DNA of 64,000 nt. It comes from Variovorax paradoxus (GTDB taxonomy: Bacteria > Pseudomonadota > Gammaproteobacteria > Burkholderiales > Burkholderiaceae_C). The stretch lies in assembly GCF_024734665.1 (NCBI RefSeq), contig NZ_CP102931.1, positions 6,632,001 through 6,696,000 of the forward strand. Direction: 5' to 3'. Made by a program: the position numbers and the translations under genes. Below, piece by piece: positions 17,681-25,844 of this stretch; within the stretch, counting starts at the first letter, position 1; each line of letters opens with the position of its first letter. The notes under the pieces are model-generated. The model had not been told where the DNA came from and did not search any database. It saw nothing but the letters and a program-made list of their open reading frames with translations.

Positions 17681-19611
17681 GCCTTGGCCTCCTTCGCCTC
17701 GGCGGCCACAGGCGCCGCATCGGGCTTGGCGCGGCGCAGCAGCTTGTCGGTCAGCTGCTTCGCAAAGCCTGCAATGCCCTGCGGGAACAGCAGCACGAGG
17801 ATCAGGATGATGGCGCCGAGCGTCGCGCGCCAGTAGTCGGTGTTGCGCGCCACGGTGTCGTGCAGCCAGCTGAAGGTGACGGCGCCGACCACCGGCCCGG
17901 CCAGCGTCTGGATACCGCCCAGCAGCACCATCACCAGCCCGTCGACCGACTTGTCGACGCTCAGGCTCTCTGGCGAGATGCTGCCCTTGGAGAAGGCGTA
18001 GAGCGAACCGGCCAGCCCGGCCGCGGCGCCCGCGACGACGAAGGCCGTCCATTGCATGCGCTTGACGTCGATGCCGATGGCGTCGGCGCGCAGCACCGAG
18101 TCGCGGCCCGCGCGCAATGCATAGCCGAAGGGCGAGAACAGCACGCGGCGCAGCATCATGACGCCGGCAGCCACCAGCACCAGCGTGAGCCAGTAGTAGG
18201 TGCGCTTGTCCGACAGCCATTCCGACGGCCACACGCCCGTGAGGCCGTTGCTGCCGCCGGTGAACGAATCCCACTGGTAGACGACAGCCCAGGTGATCTG
18301 CGCGAAGGCCAGCGTGAGCATGGCCAGGTACACGCCAGACAGCCGCACCGCGAACCAGCCGTAGACGAAGGCGCCGATGGCCGCGACCAGCGGGGCCACG
18401 ATGAGCGCGACTTCCATCGGCAAACCGCTGGAGCGCACCAGCAGCGCGGCGCCATAAGCCCCGAGGCCGAAGTAGGCGGCATGGCCGAACGAGTGCATGC
18501 CGGCCGGGCCCATGATGAAGTGCAGGCTGGCAGCGAACAGCGCGGCAATCAGCAGGTCGATCATCAGCACCGTGGTGTAGGGCGAATCGGCGGTGAGCAG
18601 CGGCATCGCCATGAGCACCACGCCCAGCGCGGCGACCAGCCACAGGTAGCCCTTGCTCGCGCGGCGCAGCGGCTCCTCGGCCATGCCCACGTAGCGGCTC
18701 GGTGCCTGTGGCCGGCCGAACAGGCCCCACGGGCGCCACACCAGCACGATGGCCATGACGATGAAGTCAACCACCAGCGTGAGCTTCGAGAAAGACACGC
18801 TGTAGCCGAAGATTTCCACCACGCCGAGCCAGATGCACACGGCCTTGATCTCGGAGATCAGCAGCGCCGCCGCATAAGCGCCCGGAATGGAGCCCATGCC
18901 GCCCACCACCACGACCACGAAGGCTGCGCCGATGGTGTTGAGGTCCATCGCGAGCGTGGCCGGCTCGCGCGGCAGCTGCAGCGCACCGCCCAGGCCCGCG
19001 AGCATCGCGCCGAGTGCGAACACCGCGGTGAAGAGCCAGGCCTGGTTCACGCCCAGCGCGCTGACCATCTCGCGGTCTTGCGTGGCGGCACGCACCAGCG
19101 TGCCCCAGCGGGTGCGCGTGAGCAGCAGCCACATGAGGCCGAGCACGACCGGGCCGACGACGATCAAGAACAGGTCGTAGGTCGGAAACTGCCGGCCCAG
19201 GATTTCGACCGAGCCCGACAGGCCCGGAGCACGCGGCCCGAGCAGTTCGTCAGGCCCCCAGATGTAGAGCACCGCGTCCTTGATGACAAGGACCAGTGCG
19301 AAGGTCGCCAGCAGCTGGAACAGCTCGGGCGACTTGTAGATGCGGCGCAGCAGCACCATCTCGATCAGCGCGCCGAGAATGCCGACCGCGAGCGCGGAAA
19401 TCACCAGCGCGGGCCAGAAGCCCATGCCGCCGCCGAGCTTCTCGACCAGCGTGTAGGCCAGGTAGATGCCGACCATGAAGAAGGAGCCATGCGCAAAGTT
19501 GACGATGCGCGTGACGCCGAAGATCAACGAAAGGCCGGCCCCCACGAGGAACAGCGACGAAGCCGACGACAGCCCGGTGAGGAACTGAAGCAGCAGGGAC
19601 GAGAGGCTCAT
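17677..19611 (-). CDS. livHM: Fused LivH-LivM ABC transporter permease
   Basis: A 644-residue membrane protein joining LivH-like and LivM-like permeases in one chain. The N-terminal half (about 1-300) has the LivH pattern 'GAGLSLIFGVTRIVNFAHGSFFMVGIYLAY' split over the first helices. The C-terminal half (about 330-620) has the LivM pattern with 'GHAAYFGLGAYGAALL' and 'RAGRDSVLRADAIGIDV.R'. A cytoplasmic stretch rich in Arg/Pro (around residue 300) joins them. The C-terminus is a short charged tail. Such fusions occur in many beta-proteobacterial Liv-type importers of aromatic or heterocyclic acids. The gene starts 30 nt after livK. Confidence 0.93.
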   Translation of the reverse strand: MSLSSLLLQFLTGLSSASSLFLVGAGLSLIFGVTRIVNFAHGSFFMVGIYLAYTLVEKLGGGMGFWPALVISALAVGILGALIEMVLLRRIYKSPELFQLLATFALVLVIKDAVLYIWGPDELLGPRAPGLSGSVEILGRQFPTYDLFLIVVGPVVLGLMWLLLTRTRWGTLVRAATQDREMVSALGVNQAWLFTAVFALGAMLAGLGGALQLPREPATLAMDLNTIGAAFVVVVVGGMGSIPGAYAAALLISEIKAVCIWLGVVEIFGYSVSFSKLTLVVDFIVMAIVLVWRPWGLFGRPQAPSRYVGMAEEPLRRASKGYLWLVAALGVVLMAMPLLTADSPYTTVLMIDLLIAALFAASLHFIMGPAGMHSFGHAAYFGLGAYGAALLVRSSGLPMEVALIVAPLVAAIGAFVYGWFAVRLSGVYLAMLTLAFAQITWAVVYQWDSFTGGSNGLTGVWPSEWLSDKRTYYWLTLVLVAAGVMMLRRVLFSPFGYALRAGRDSVLRADAIGIDVKRMQWTAFVVAGAAAGLAGSLYAFSKGSISPESLSVDKSVDGLVMVLLGGIQTLAGPVVGAVTFSWLHDTVARNTDYWRATLGAIILILVLLFPQGIAGFAKQLTDKLLRRAKPDAAPVAAEAKEAKA

Positions 19612-19641
19612 GGGTGCAAGCGTTCCGAAAAAGGATCAGGG

Positions 19642-20847
19642 TCAGTCGGCGGCGCGCGACTTCTTCACGTCGGCGGCGGAGGGCTGGAACTTGGCGCCGT
19701 CGAAGTAGGTGTAGTCGACCATCACGCCCTTGCCGTTCTCGTTCTTCGTCTTGCCGACGAAGGCGCCCATGGTGGACTGGTGGTCTTCGGCGCGGTAGCT
19801 GATCTTGCCGAAGGGCGTGTCGACCTGCAGGCCCTTGAAGGCTTCGAGGAGCTTCGGCGTTTCGGTGCTCTTGGCCTTGGCGGCGCCGGCCGCGACCGAC
19901 TTGATCATGCTGTAGCCAACCACCGAGCCGAGGCGCGGATAGTCGTTGTACTTGGCGTGGTACGCGAGGAAGAAGGCCTTGTGCTCGGGCGTCTGGATGC
20001 CGTACCAGGGGTAGCCGGTCACGATCCAGCCGTTGGGCGTTTCGTCCTTCAGCGGGTCGAGGTACTCGGGCTCGCCGGTCAGCACGCTGACGACCGCGCG
20101 GTCCTTGAACAGGCCGCGGGTGTTGCCTTCGCGCACGAACTTCGAGAGGTCTGCGCCGAAGAGCACGTTGAAGATCGCGTCGGGCTTGGCATCGGCCAGC
20201 GCCTGGGCGACGGCGCCCGCATCGACCTTGCCGAGCGGCGGCGCCTGTTCGGCGACGAACTCGACGTCGGGCTGCGCGGCCTTCAGCAGCGTCTTGAAGG
20301 CGGCCACGGCCGACTGGCCGTATTCGTAGTTGGGGTACACGACGGCCCAGCGCTTCTTCTTGAGCTTGACAGCCTCGGGCACGAGCATGGCGGCCTGCAT
20401 GTAGGTGCCGGGACGCAGGCGGTAGGTGTATTCGTTGCCGCCCTGCCAGGTCATCTTGTCGGTCAGCGGTTCGCCGGCCAGGAAGAAGATTTTCTTCTGC
20501 TTGGCGAAGTCGGCCACGGCCAGGCCGGTGTTCGACAGGAAGGTGCCGGTGAGCACGTCGATCTTCTCGCGCGCCACCAGCTCTTCGGCCACGCGCACGG
20601 CGTCGCCGGGGTTGGCGTTGTCGTCGCGCGTGATGAGCTCGATCTTCTTTCCGTTCACGCCGCCCTTGGCGTTGATTTCTTCGACAGCCAACTCCATGCC
20701 CTTCTTGTAGGGCTCGAGGAAGGCGGGCTGGGCCTTGTAGCTGTTGACCTCGCCGATCTTGATCACGCCCTGCGCGTGCGCGGGAACGAGAGCAGTGGTC
20801 AACGCAGCGAGGGCCGCGGCGCTGAAGACGTGACGCAATGGGTTCAT
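19642..20847 (-). CDS. livK: ABC transporter substrate-binding protein, LivK type
   Basis: A 401-residue periplasmic binding protein. A signal peptide (MNPLRHVFSAAALAALTTAL... PAHAQG) ends near residue 25. The mature protein has 'IKIGEVNSYKAQPAFLEPYKKGMEL', 'GGVNGKKIELITRDD' and 'AVVYPNYEYGQSAVAAF', all type-I binding protein features. The ATG at 20847 has CAAGGAGC about 6 nt upstream; the frame extends 51 codons further without resemblance and is rejected. It is 67 nt downstream of the first AA_synth gene. Ligand is unknown from sequence; the cluster suggests nicotinate or a downstream intermediate. Confidence 0.9.
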   Translation of the reverse strand: MNPLRHVFSAAALAALTTALVPAHAQGVIKIGEVNSYKAQPAFLEPYKKGMELAVEEINAKGGVNGKKIELITRDDNANPGDAVRVAEELVAREKIDVLTGTFLSNTGLAVADFAKQKKIFFLAGEPLTDKMTWQGGNEYTYRLRPGTYMQAAMLVPEAVKLKKKRWAVVYPNYEYGQSAVAAFKTLLKAAQPDVEFVAEQAPPLGKVDAGAVAQALADAKPDAIFNVLFGADLSKFVREGNTRGLFKDRAVVSVLTGEPEYLDPLKDETPNGWIVTGYPWYGIQTPEHKAFFLAYHAKYNDYPRLGSVVGYSMIKSVAAGAAKAKSTETPKLLEAFKGLQVDTPFGKISYRAEDHQSTMGAFVGKTKNENGKGVMVDYTYFDGAKFQPSAADVKKSRAAD

Positions 20848-20914
20848 GGGGAAAGCTCCTTGAGATCGAATGAGGAAAGAAAACACCGTGATTGGGCGAG
20901 GGCGAAAGACAGCG

Positions 20915-21499
20915 TCAGCGAAGACCGTCTTCGCCCTTGATTTCATGGGCCTGCAGGCCGCCGATGCGCGGCAGCGGACGGCCGCTGTCGGTGACGGCAA
21001 CCGCCACCACGATCTCGTTGGCGCGCGGCGCGTCGCTTACGCGGGCTTCGATCGCGTCGAAATGGCTGCGCACGAAGGCTGCGTCTTTATGGCCCAGCGG
21101 CACGTCGATGGCGGTGCCCAGCGTGCCCTGCTTCTTGGCCGAAGGCACGAGCGCCGCGCCCTTCTCGACTGCAACGCGCAGCGGCGCGCCCAGCTTGGGA
21201 TGCAGGATGGCGGCGGCGTGTTCGAGCTCGCCGCGCTCGCCGACGATGGCGGCCTTGCCATAGCTTTGCGCCTGGCCGGGCTCGATGCCCAGCGCCTTCA
21301 CTGCCTTCTGGCCGAGCAGCGCGCCGAGCTCTTCGCCGATGGCGATCAGTTCGTCGAGGTTCTCGCTGTAGCGGCCGGCGTACGGGTTCTCGATCACGGC
21401 GATGGCAACGGCGCGGCGCGTGGGCGGCGTGACGTCCTTACCCATTTCCTTGCGGGTTTCATCGACCTGGATGACGAGCTTGCGGATGTTGGCGGTCAT
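20915..21499 (-). CDS. 'Amino acid synthesis' family protein (PF06684-like), copy 1
   Basis: A 194-residue protein of the AA_synth family, whose biochemical role is not established. Family blocks are 'AVIENPYAGRYSENLDELI', 'SYGKAAIVGERGELEHAAAI' and 'VPSAKKQGTLGTAIDVPLGHK'. It has no signal peptide or membrane segment. It is clearly paralogous to the next gene (copy 2), sharing NP[YF]AGRY, YGKgAIVG..GELEH, VPS.KK.G..G.A.DVPL and the C-terminal GGL pattern. The pair lies inside the nicotinate operon, so a role in steps after ring opening, or in activating a ring intermediate, is a reasonable guess. I cannot assign a reaction. Confidence 0.82.
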   Translation of the reverse strand: MTANIRKLVIQVDETRKEMGKDVTPPTRRAVAIAVIENPYAGRYSENLDELIAIGEELGALLGQKAVKALGIEPGQAQSYGKAAIVGERGELEHAAAILHPKLGAPLRVAVEKGAALVPSAKKQGTLGTAIDVPLGHKDAAFVRSHFDAIEARVSDAPRANEIVVAVAVTDSGRPLPRIGGLQAHEIKGEDGLR

Positions 21500-21531
21500 G
21501 TTCTGTATTCCTTGTCTTGTCTCTGTGCGGG

Positions 21532-22173
21532 TCAGCGCAGGCCGTCCCACTTGCTGATGTTCTCTGCGAGCAGGCCGCCGACGCGGGCATGCACGCGGTA
21601 GCCGGTGCTCATCGCGAGGATGAAGACGATCTCGTCCGCAGCCGGCGCGCCGGGCACGCGCACCTCGATGGCGTCGAACTGGCCGCGCACGTAGCTGGCG
21701 TTGATGTTGGTCAGCGGCACGTCGAGCGCGGCGCCGGGCGGGCCGACCTTCTTGGTCGAGGGCACGATCGACAGCGCGTTGCCGGGCTGGCCGGTTTTCT
21801 CTTCGGCCTTGCCTGCGGTGTAGGCGACGCGGCTGCCCTTCCAGCCGAGCAGCTCGCGCATTGCGTAGCCACCGGGCACGTGCCACAGCGCGCCGTGCTC
21901 CAGCTCGCCGTCGGCGCCGACGATGGCGCCCTTGCCGTAGGTGGCAATGCGCTCGAGCGGCACGTCCATGGCGGCGTGCAGCTTGTGTGCCATGTCGACG
22001 CCCACAGGGTCGAGCAGCGCCATCATCGGAAGGATGTCGGGCTCGTAGCGGCCGGCGAACGGATTGGTCAGCACCGCGCCGATGGCACCGCGCACCAGCG
22101 GCGTTGCGGCACGCGGTCCGAACTCGTGGTGGATGTGCTCGACATGGGTGAAGACGCGTCGGATTTCGATCAT
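21532..22173 (-). CDS. 'Amino acid synthesis' family protein (PF06684-like), copy 2
   Basis: A 213-residue cytoplasmic protein, paralogue of the following gene. It has 'AVLTNPFAGRYEPDILPMMALLDPVG', 'ATYGKGAIVGADGELEHGAL', 'IVPSTKKVGPPGAALDVPL' and a C-terminal 'RVGGLLAENISKWDGLR'. It starts MIEIRRVFTHVEHIHHEFG and is slightly longer than copy 1 at both ends. The tandem arrangement suggests a hetero-oligomer. The gene sits 21 nt after the UPF0280 gene and 32 nt before copy 1, so they are co-transcribed. No catalytic residues are known to me for this family, but the shared Gly-Lys-Gly/Ala-x-Ile-Val-Gly and Ser-x-Lys-Lys blocks are candidates. Confidence 0.82.
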   Translation of the reverse strand: MIEIRRVFTHVEHIHHEFGPRAATPLVRGAIGAVLTNPFAGRYEPDILPMMALLDPVGVDMAHKLHAAMDVPLERIATYGKGAIVGADGELEHGALWHVPGGYAMRELLGWKGSRVAYTAGKAEEKTGQPGNALSIVPSTKKVGPPGAALDVPLTNINASYVRGQFDAIEVRVPGAPAADEIVFILAMSTGYRVHARVGGLLAENISKWDGLR

Positions 22174-22194
22174 GAAAAAGAACCTTGCTTTTCG

Positions 22195-23112
22195 TTAAGC
22201 AAATACTGAACCAACTGCTTTCGGCAGCTCGGTCTTGAGCGCCTTCGAGCATAAGGGTTCGACAAGTCGCCACTGCCCCTGACAAACGAGTAGAGCGGCC
22301 CACACAAGCCCGCCTTTTTGCAGGACCTTGGCGCACACCACGCCCGTATCGAGTGCGCTGCGCACCTGCCCGGGGGCCAGCGTGGGTACGTCGACGGTGA
22401 CGAGGGTGTCGCCGAGGTCGCTGTCGTCCTTGCATTCGTTCGCGGGGCGGCGCGCGATGGCCGCGTCGTCCACATCGACGGCGTTGGCGATCACTGTCGC
22501 CGCCGCATCGGCCTGCGCTGCAGTGGCGGCCAGGACCGTCACGCTGTCGGCGATGCCCAGCGAAAAGCTGCGTCCGCGCCAGCCGCTGGTGGCGACGCCG
22601 CGCACGGGCTGGTCCGCGCGCAGCTCGAACTGGCCGTCGGTGGTGAGGATGCCGCTGCCACCATCGACATGATTGCGCCAGTCGAAGCGCGCGAGGTCGG
22701 CGAACACGCCCACGCGCGCGGACTGGCCGGGCGCGAGGTGCAGCGCGATGTCGCCGCCGTTGTTGATCCATGCGCGCTCGATGCCGGGGCGTTCGTAGAA
22801 AGCGATCAGCTCCTGCGCGACCGAGCCGGCCACCGCCGCCATCGGCGTGATGAACATCGGCGAGAACGCGGCGCAGGCGTCCCACATGCGGCGCGCCACC
22901 ACATTGCGCGGACGCATCTTGTCGGTGACGGGCAGGCGCAGCAGCGGCAACTCGCGCACCAGTTCGTCGAGCACATGGACGAAGCGCGCCCACGCGGCGT
23001 CGTGCGCGGCCGCGACGGCGTACGGGTCGCCATGCGCCTCGGCCACGATGTCGATCGGGCCGTGGTTGAAATGCCAGCGGTTCTGATCGAGCGCTGTGCG
23101 TTGGGCGGACAT
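22195..23112 (-). CDS. UPF0280 family protein (ApbE-like fold, function unknown)
   Basis: A 305-residue cytoplasmic protein of the UPF0280 family. Recognisable blocks are 'FNHGPIDIVAEAHGD', 'MFITPMAAVAGSVAQELIA', 'AWINNGGDIALHL' and 'GVATSGWRGRSFSLGIADSVTV'. The 'NNGGDIALHL' and 'ATSGWRGRSFSLG.AD' pattern resembles the ApbE flavin-transferase fold, which is why some members are described as ApbE-like. It begins 2 nt after the hnr stop. Being wedged between a ring reductase and the AA_synth pair points to a linked function, perhaps flavin or cofactor handling or a later hydrolytic step. That is inference, and the family has no proven reaction that I know of. Confidence 0.82.
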   Translation of the reverse strand: MSAQRTALDQNRWHFNHGPIDIVAEAHGDPYAVAAAHDAAWARFVHVLDELVRELPLLRLPVTDKMRPRNVVARRMWDACAAFSPMFITPMAAVAGSVAQELIAFYERPGIERAWINNGGDIALHLAPGQSARVGVFADLARFDWRNHVDGGSGILTTDGQFELRADQPVRGVATSGWRGRSFSLGIADSVTVLAATAAQADAAATVIANAVDVDDAAIARRPANECKDDSDLGDTLVTVDVPTLAPGQVRSALDTGVVCAKVLQKGGLVWAALLVCQGQWRLVEPLCSKALKTELPKAVGSVFA

Positions 23113-23114
23113 GA

Positions 23115-24740
23115 TCAGCCCAACATGGGGGCGTGGCCGAGCGGCCACGGATTGGCGTCGTCCATCGCGAGCCATTGGCGCGCAAGCGGTGCGCCGTCTT
23201 CCTGCCATGCACCGCGCGCGAGCGCCTGTTCGAGCGGGAAGATGTGTTCCATGTGGCCGCCGAGCGCTTCGTAGTCGTCGCGTCGCATGCTGAACTCGAT
23301 GGGTGCGACGATGGCCGGCGTGGGCACGGTGCCGAAGCTGTTGTCGGGCATGCGCATGACGTCGGCCATCACGGTGATGCCGCCGCCGGGCCACACGTAT
23401 GCCGGTGCGCCGCCGCAGGTGACGTTGACCAGCGCGCGCTTGATGGCACGCGTGAGCAGCACCGGGTTTTCAGTGACCCCCGCGCGCAGGCTGCCGCCCG
23501 CGCCGCCGAGGAACAGCACAGTGCACAGCGAGGGTTCGCAGTTCTCGCCGATGCGGTCGACGATGCGCTTCACCTCCGCGGGCATGGGTTGCTCGACAGG
23601 CTTGAGCGCATCGTCGAGCACGTACCACTGCGCGTGCTCGCCGGTGGTCGAGGTCATCAGCAGGCGCAGGCCGGGGCGCGCGACGCCCTCTGCCCAGCCT
23701 TCGATGATCGCGAGCGGATCGGCGATGTCGGTGCCGCCCCAGCCGTTGCCCGGGTTCGCCACCTGGAAGTAGCGCCCCGGCGTGGACTTGCGCCCCAGCA
23801 TCTGGATGCCCGAGGGCGCCATGTCGAGGCAGCGGCCGGCCTGGTGCTCGGTGAGCACGCCTGTGATGTGGTCGTCGACCACTACCACCTCGTCAGCCAC
23901 GCCCGCGAACTGGCGCGCGAAGATGCCGACCGCCGCGGAGCCGCAGCCCACGCGCATGCGTTGCTCTTCGACGCCATTGACGATGGGCGCCTTGCCGGCC
24001 TGGATGACGAGGGTGGAGCCGCCGTCGATGGTGCACTCCACGGCCTTCTTGTTGCCCAGCAGTTGCATCAGCTCGGCCGTCATGCGGCCTTCCTTCTTGC
24101 TACCGCCGGTGAGGTGGTGCACGCCGCCGAGCGAGAGCATCTGCGAGCCATATTCGGCCGTGGTGACGTGGCCCACGACCTCGCCGCGGTAGCGCACGTT
24201 TGCCTGCTCTGAGCCAAGGAAGCGGTCGGTGTCGATCTTCACCTTGAAGCTGCAGTAGCTGAAGATGCCTTCGGTGACGACGGTGACCATGTCGACGCCT
24301 TGGGCCTTCGATGCCACGATGAAGGGCGCGGGCTTGTAGTCGGGGTAGGTGGTGGACGAGCCCACGCCGGTGACGAAGACTTCGTCGGCGTGCAGCAGGT
24401 CGCCGTTCCAGTCGGGCTCGGCGGGGGCCGGGGCCAGAGCCGTTTCGGCGCCAGTGCGATTGAAGGGCACCAGCGCAGGCGCTTCGCTTTCGATCGTCCG
24501 GCGCAGCAGCACCACGGGATCGACGCGCACCAGCACGCCTTCGCGGTTGGCATAGCGGTCGCAGGCGCCGGTGCGGCCGTCGGAGATCTGGCACAGCACC
24601 GGGCAGGCGTTGCACTCGACCTTGGCCGTGCTCATGCGCTCGTTGCGCGGAGGCGCCTTGCCGAAGGCGCTGCTGCCGGCTTCAGCCACCACGGGCATGT
24701 CCATGCCGGGGAGGCCATCTGTCTTGGTGTGTTCTGTCAT
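23115..24740 (-). CDS. hnr: 6-Hydroxynicotinate reductase-like iron-sulfur protein
   Basis: A 541-residue protein resembling 6-hydroxynicotinate reductase of Eubacterium barkeri, which reduces 6-hydroxynicotinate to 6-oxo-1,4,5,6-tetrahydronicotinate with reduced ferredoxin. Near residue 43 is a cysteine cluster, C-x2-C-x3-C-x9-C ('CNACPVLCQ' then 'GACDRY'), suited to an iron-sulfur cluster. Gly-rich blocks include 'FVTGVGSSTTYPDYKPAPF', 'EYGSQMLSLGGVHHLTGG' and 'VLFLGGAGGSLRAGV'. It is the first gene of the long minus-strand operon and faces a ferredoxin-NADP reductase gene across a 311-bp promoter region. With nicAB and enamidase nearby, the assignment is well supported by context. A related heterocycle reductase cannot be excluded. 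Confidence 0.8.
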   Translation of the reverse strand: MTEHTKTDGLPGMDMPVVAEAGSSAFGKAPPRNERMSTAKVECNACPVLCQISDGRTGACDRYANREGVLVRVDPVVLLRRTIESEAPALVPFNRTGAETALAPAPAEPDWNGDLLHADEVFVTGVGSSTTYPDYKPAPFIVASKAQGVDMVTVVTEGIFSYCSFKVKIDTDRFLGSEQANVRYRGEVVGHVTTAEYGSQMLSLGGVHHLTGGSKKEGRMTAELMQLLGNKKAVECTIDGGSTLVIQAGKAPIVNGVEEQRMRVGCGSAAVGIFARQFAGVADEVVVVDDHITGVLTEHQAGRCLDMAPSGIQMLGRKSTPGRYFQVANPGNGWGGTDIADPLAIIEGWAEGVARPGLRLLMTSTTGEHAQWYVLDDALKPVEQPMPAEVKRIVDRIGENCEPSLCTVLFLGGAGGSLRAGVTENPVLLTRAIKRALVNVTCGGAPAYVWPGGGITVMADVMRMPDNSFGTVPTPAIVAPIEFSMRRDDYEALGGHMEHIFPLEQALARGAWQEDGAPLARQWLAMDDANPWPLGHAPMLG

Positions 24741-25051
24741 CGGGCAATCTCGTGGGCGTATGTGGGCAAATCCTGGCTGTCGGGGTTTGCAACAAACGTG
24801 CCGTCCGCCCGCTTGTGCACCGACTTCCGTTTGTGTAGCATTCCCTACACTTTCATGTTGCGTTCACTACATTCGCAGTCAATGTAGCAAACAGGCCCGA
24901 TGCTTGCAATGGTGTTTTCTCGCGATGTTCATCGGGGTTTTTACGACCAACGACAATGGAGGGTTCGGAGCCGGCCGGTGGTTTTCGCCCCAAAGGCGTG
25001 CACATCGGCTCAGCCAACCTCCCCTGTTACCAACCAACTCTTGAGTTCCGT
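24741..25051. promoter_or_regulatory. Divergent promoter region between hnr operon and fpr operon
   Basis: A 311-bp stretch without a gene separates two head-to-head operons. It is less GC-rich in the middle (about 24828-24960) than the flanking genes, as expected of a promoter region. It holds the CTACA/TGTAG repeat cluster described separately. The fpr-proximal part (24955-25051) is open in frame with fpr but shows no protein resemblance, so I treat it as leader. I could not place a convincing -35/-10 pair. Confidence 0.6.
24833..24887. promoter_or_regulatory. Probable operator cluster: four CTACA/TGTAG half-sites
   Basis: Two inverted repeats lie 16 bp apart. The first is GTGTAG-CATTCC-CTACAC (24833-24850). 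The second is CTACAT-N9-ATGTAG (24867-24887). All four half-sites share the core TGTAG or its complement. The cluster is about 90 nt from the hnr start and 165 nt from the fpr start, so one regulator could control both operons. The TetR-family protein encoded at 25845-26624 is the obvious candidate, although the half-site type and mixed spacing are also compatible with another regulator. Confidence 0.6.
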
Positions 25052-25825
25052 ATGAGTGCATTCAGCGAAGAACGCGTCCTGAGCGTCCACCACTGGACCG
25101 ACCGCCTGTTCACCTTCACCACCACGCGCGACCCGGCGCTGCGCTTCTCGAACGGTCATTTCACGATGATCGGCCTGAAGGTCAACAACAAGCCCCTGCT
25201 GCGCGCCTACAGCATCGTGAGCCCGAACTACGAGGAGCATCTCGAGTTCCTGAGCATCAAGGTGGAAGAAGGCCCGCTGACCTCGAAGCTGCAGCACATC
25301 CAGGTGGGCGACACCATCATCGTGGGCCGCAAGCCCACCGGCACGCTGCTGATCGACTACACGCTGCCGGCCAAGCGCCTGTACCTGTTCGGCACCGGCA
25401 CCGGCCTCGCACCGTTCATGAGCATCATCCGCGACCCGGACACCTACGAGAAGTTCGAACAGGTCATCCTGGTGCACGGCGTGCGCCAGGTCGACGAGCT
25501 GGCCTACCACGACCTCGTGACCGACCACCTGCCCAAGCACGAGATCCTCGGCGAGATGATCGAGAAGCAGCTGCTGTACTACCCGACCGTCACGCGCGAG
25601 GAGTTCCGCAACCAAGGCCGCATCACCGACCTGATCGAGAGCAACAAGCTCACCGACGACCTCGGCCTGCCGCCGCTCAACGTCGAGGAAGACCGCGTCA
25701 TGCTGTGCGGCAGCCCCGGCCTGCTGGTCGACCTGAAGCACATCCTGGAGAAGCGCGGCTTCAAGGAAGGCAACACGAGTACGCCAGGCGACTTCGTCGT
25801 CGAACGCGCCTTCGCAGAAAAGTAA
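25052..25825 (+). CDS. fpr: Ferredoxin/flavodoxin-NADP+ reductase
   Basis: A 257-residue Fpr-type flavoprotein. The FAD motif is 'LLRAYSIVSPNYEEHLEF', the NADP-binding motif is 'YLFGTGTGLAPFMSIIRD', and 'MLCGSPGLLVDL' near the C-terminus and the terminal 'VVERAFAEK' are typical of the bacterial subclass. The ATG at 25052 gives the normal length; the frame opens 32 codons earlier without resemblance. It is the first gene of the plus-strand operon opposite hnr. In E. barkeri, 6-hydroxynicotinate reductase needs reduced ferredoxin, so this enzyme could supply electrons from NADPH. No ferredoxin gene is seen in the window. Confidence 0.93.
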   Translation: MSAFSEERVLSVHHWTDRLFTFTTTRDPALRFSNGHFTMIGLKVNNKPLLRAYSIVSPNYEEHLEFLSIKVEEGPLTSKLQHIQVGDTIIVGRKPTGTLLIDYTLPAKRLYLFGTGTGLAPFMSIIRDPDTYEKFEQVILVHGVRQVDELAYHDLVTDHLPKHEILGEMIEKQLLYYPTVTREEFRNQGRITDLIESNKLTDDLGLPPLNVEEDRVMLCGSPGLLVDLKHILEKRGFKEGNTSTPGDFVVERAFAEK

Positions 25826-25844
25826 GCAGGACGTCGCGCGCACG

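Noticed and set aside
17681..18739. Long N-terminal extension of the LivG frame
   Set aside because: The extension overlaps livHM in another frame and the ATPase domain begins only at 17680, where an ATGA junction provides a natural start.
17659..20940. A 1093-codon open frame on the plus strand opposite livHM and livK
   Set aside because: It is antisense to strongly recognisable transporter genes, is rich in His/Arg/Gln as expected of a GC-rich complement, and resembles no protein family.
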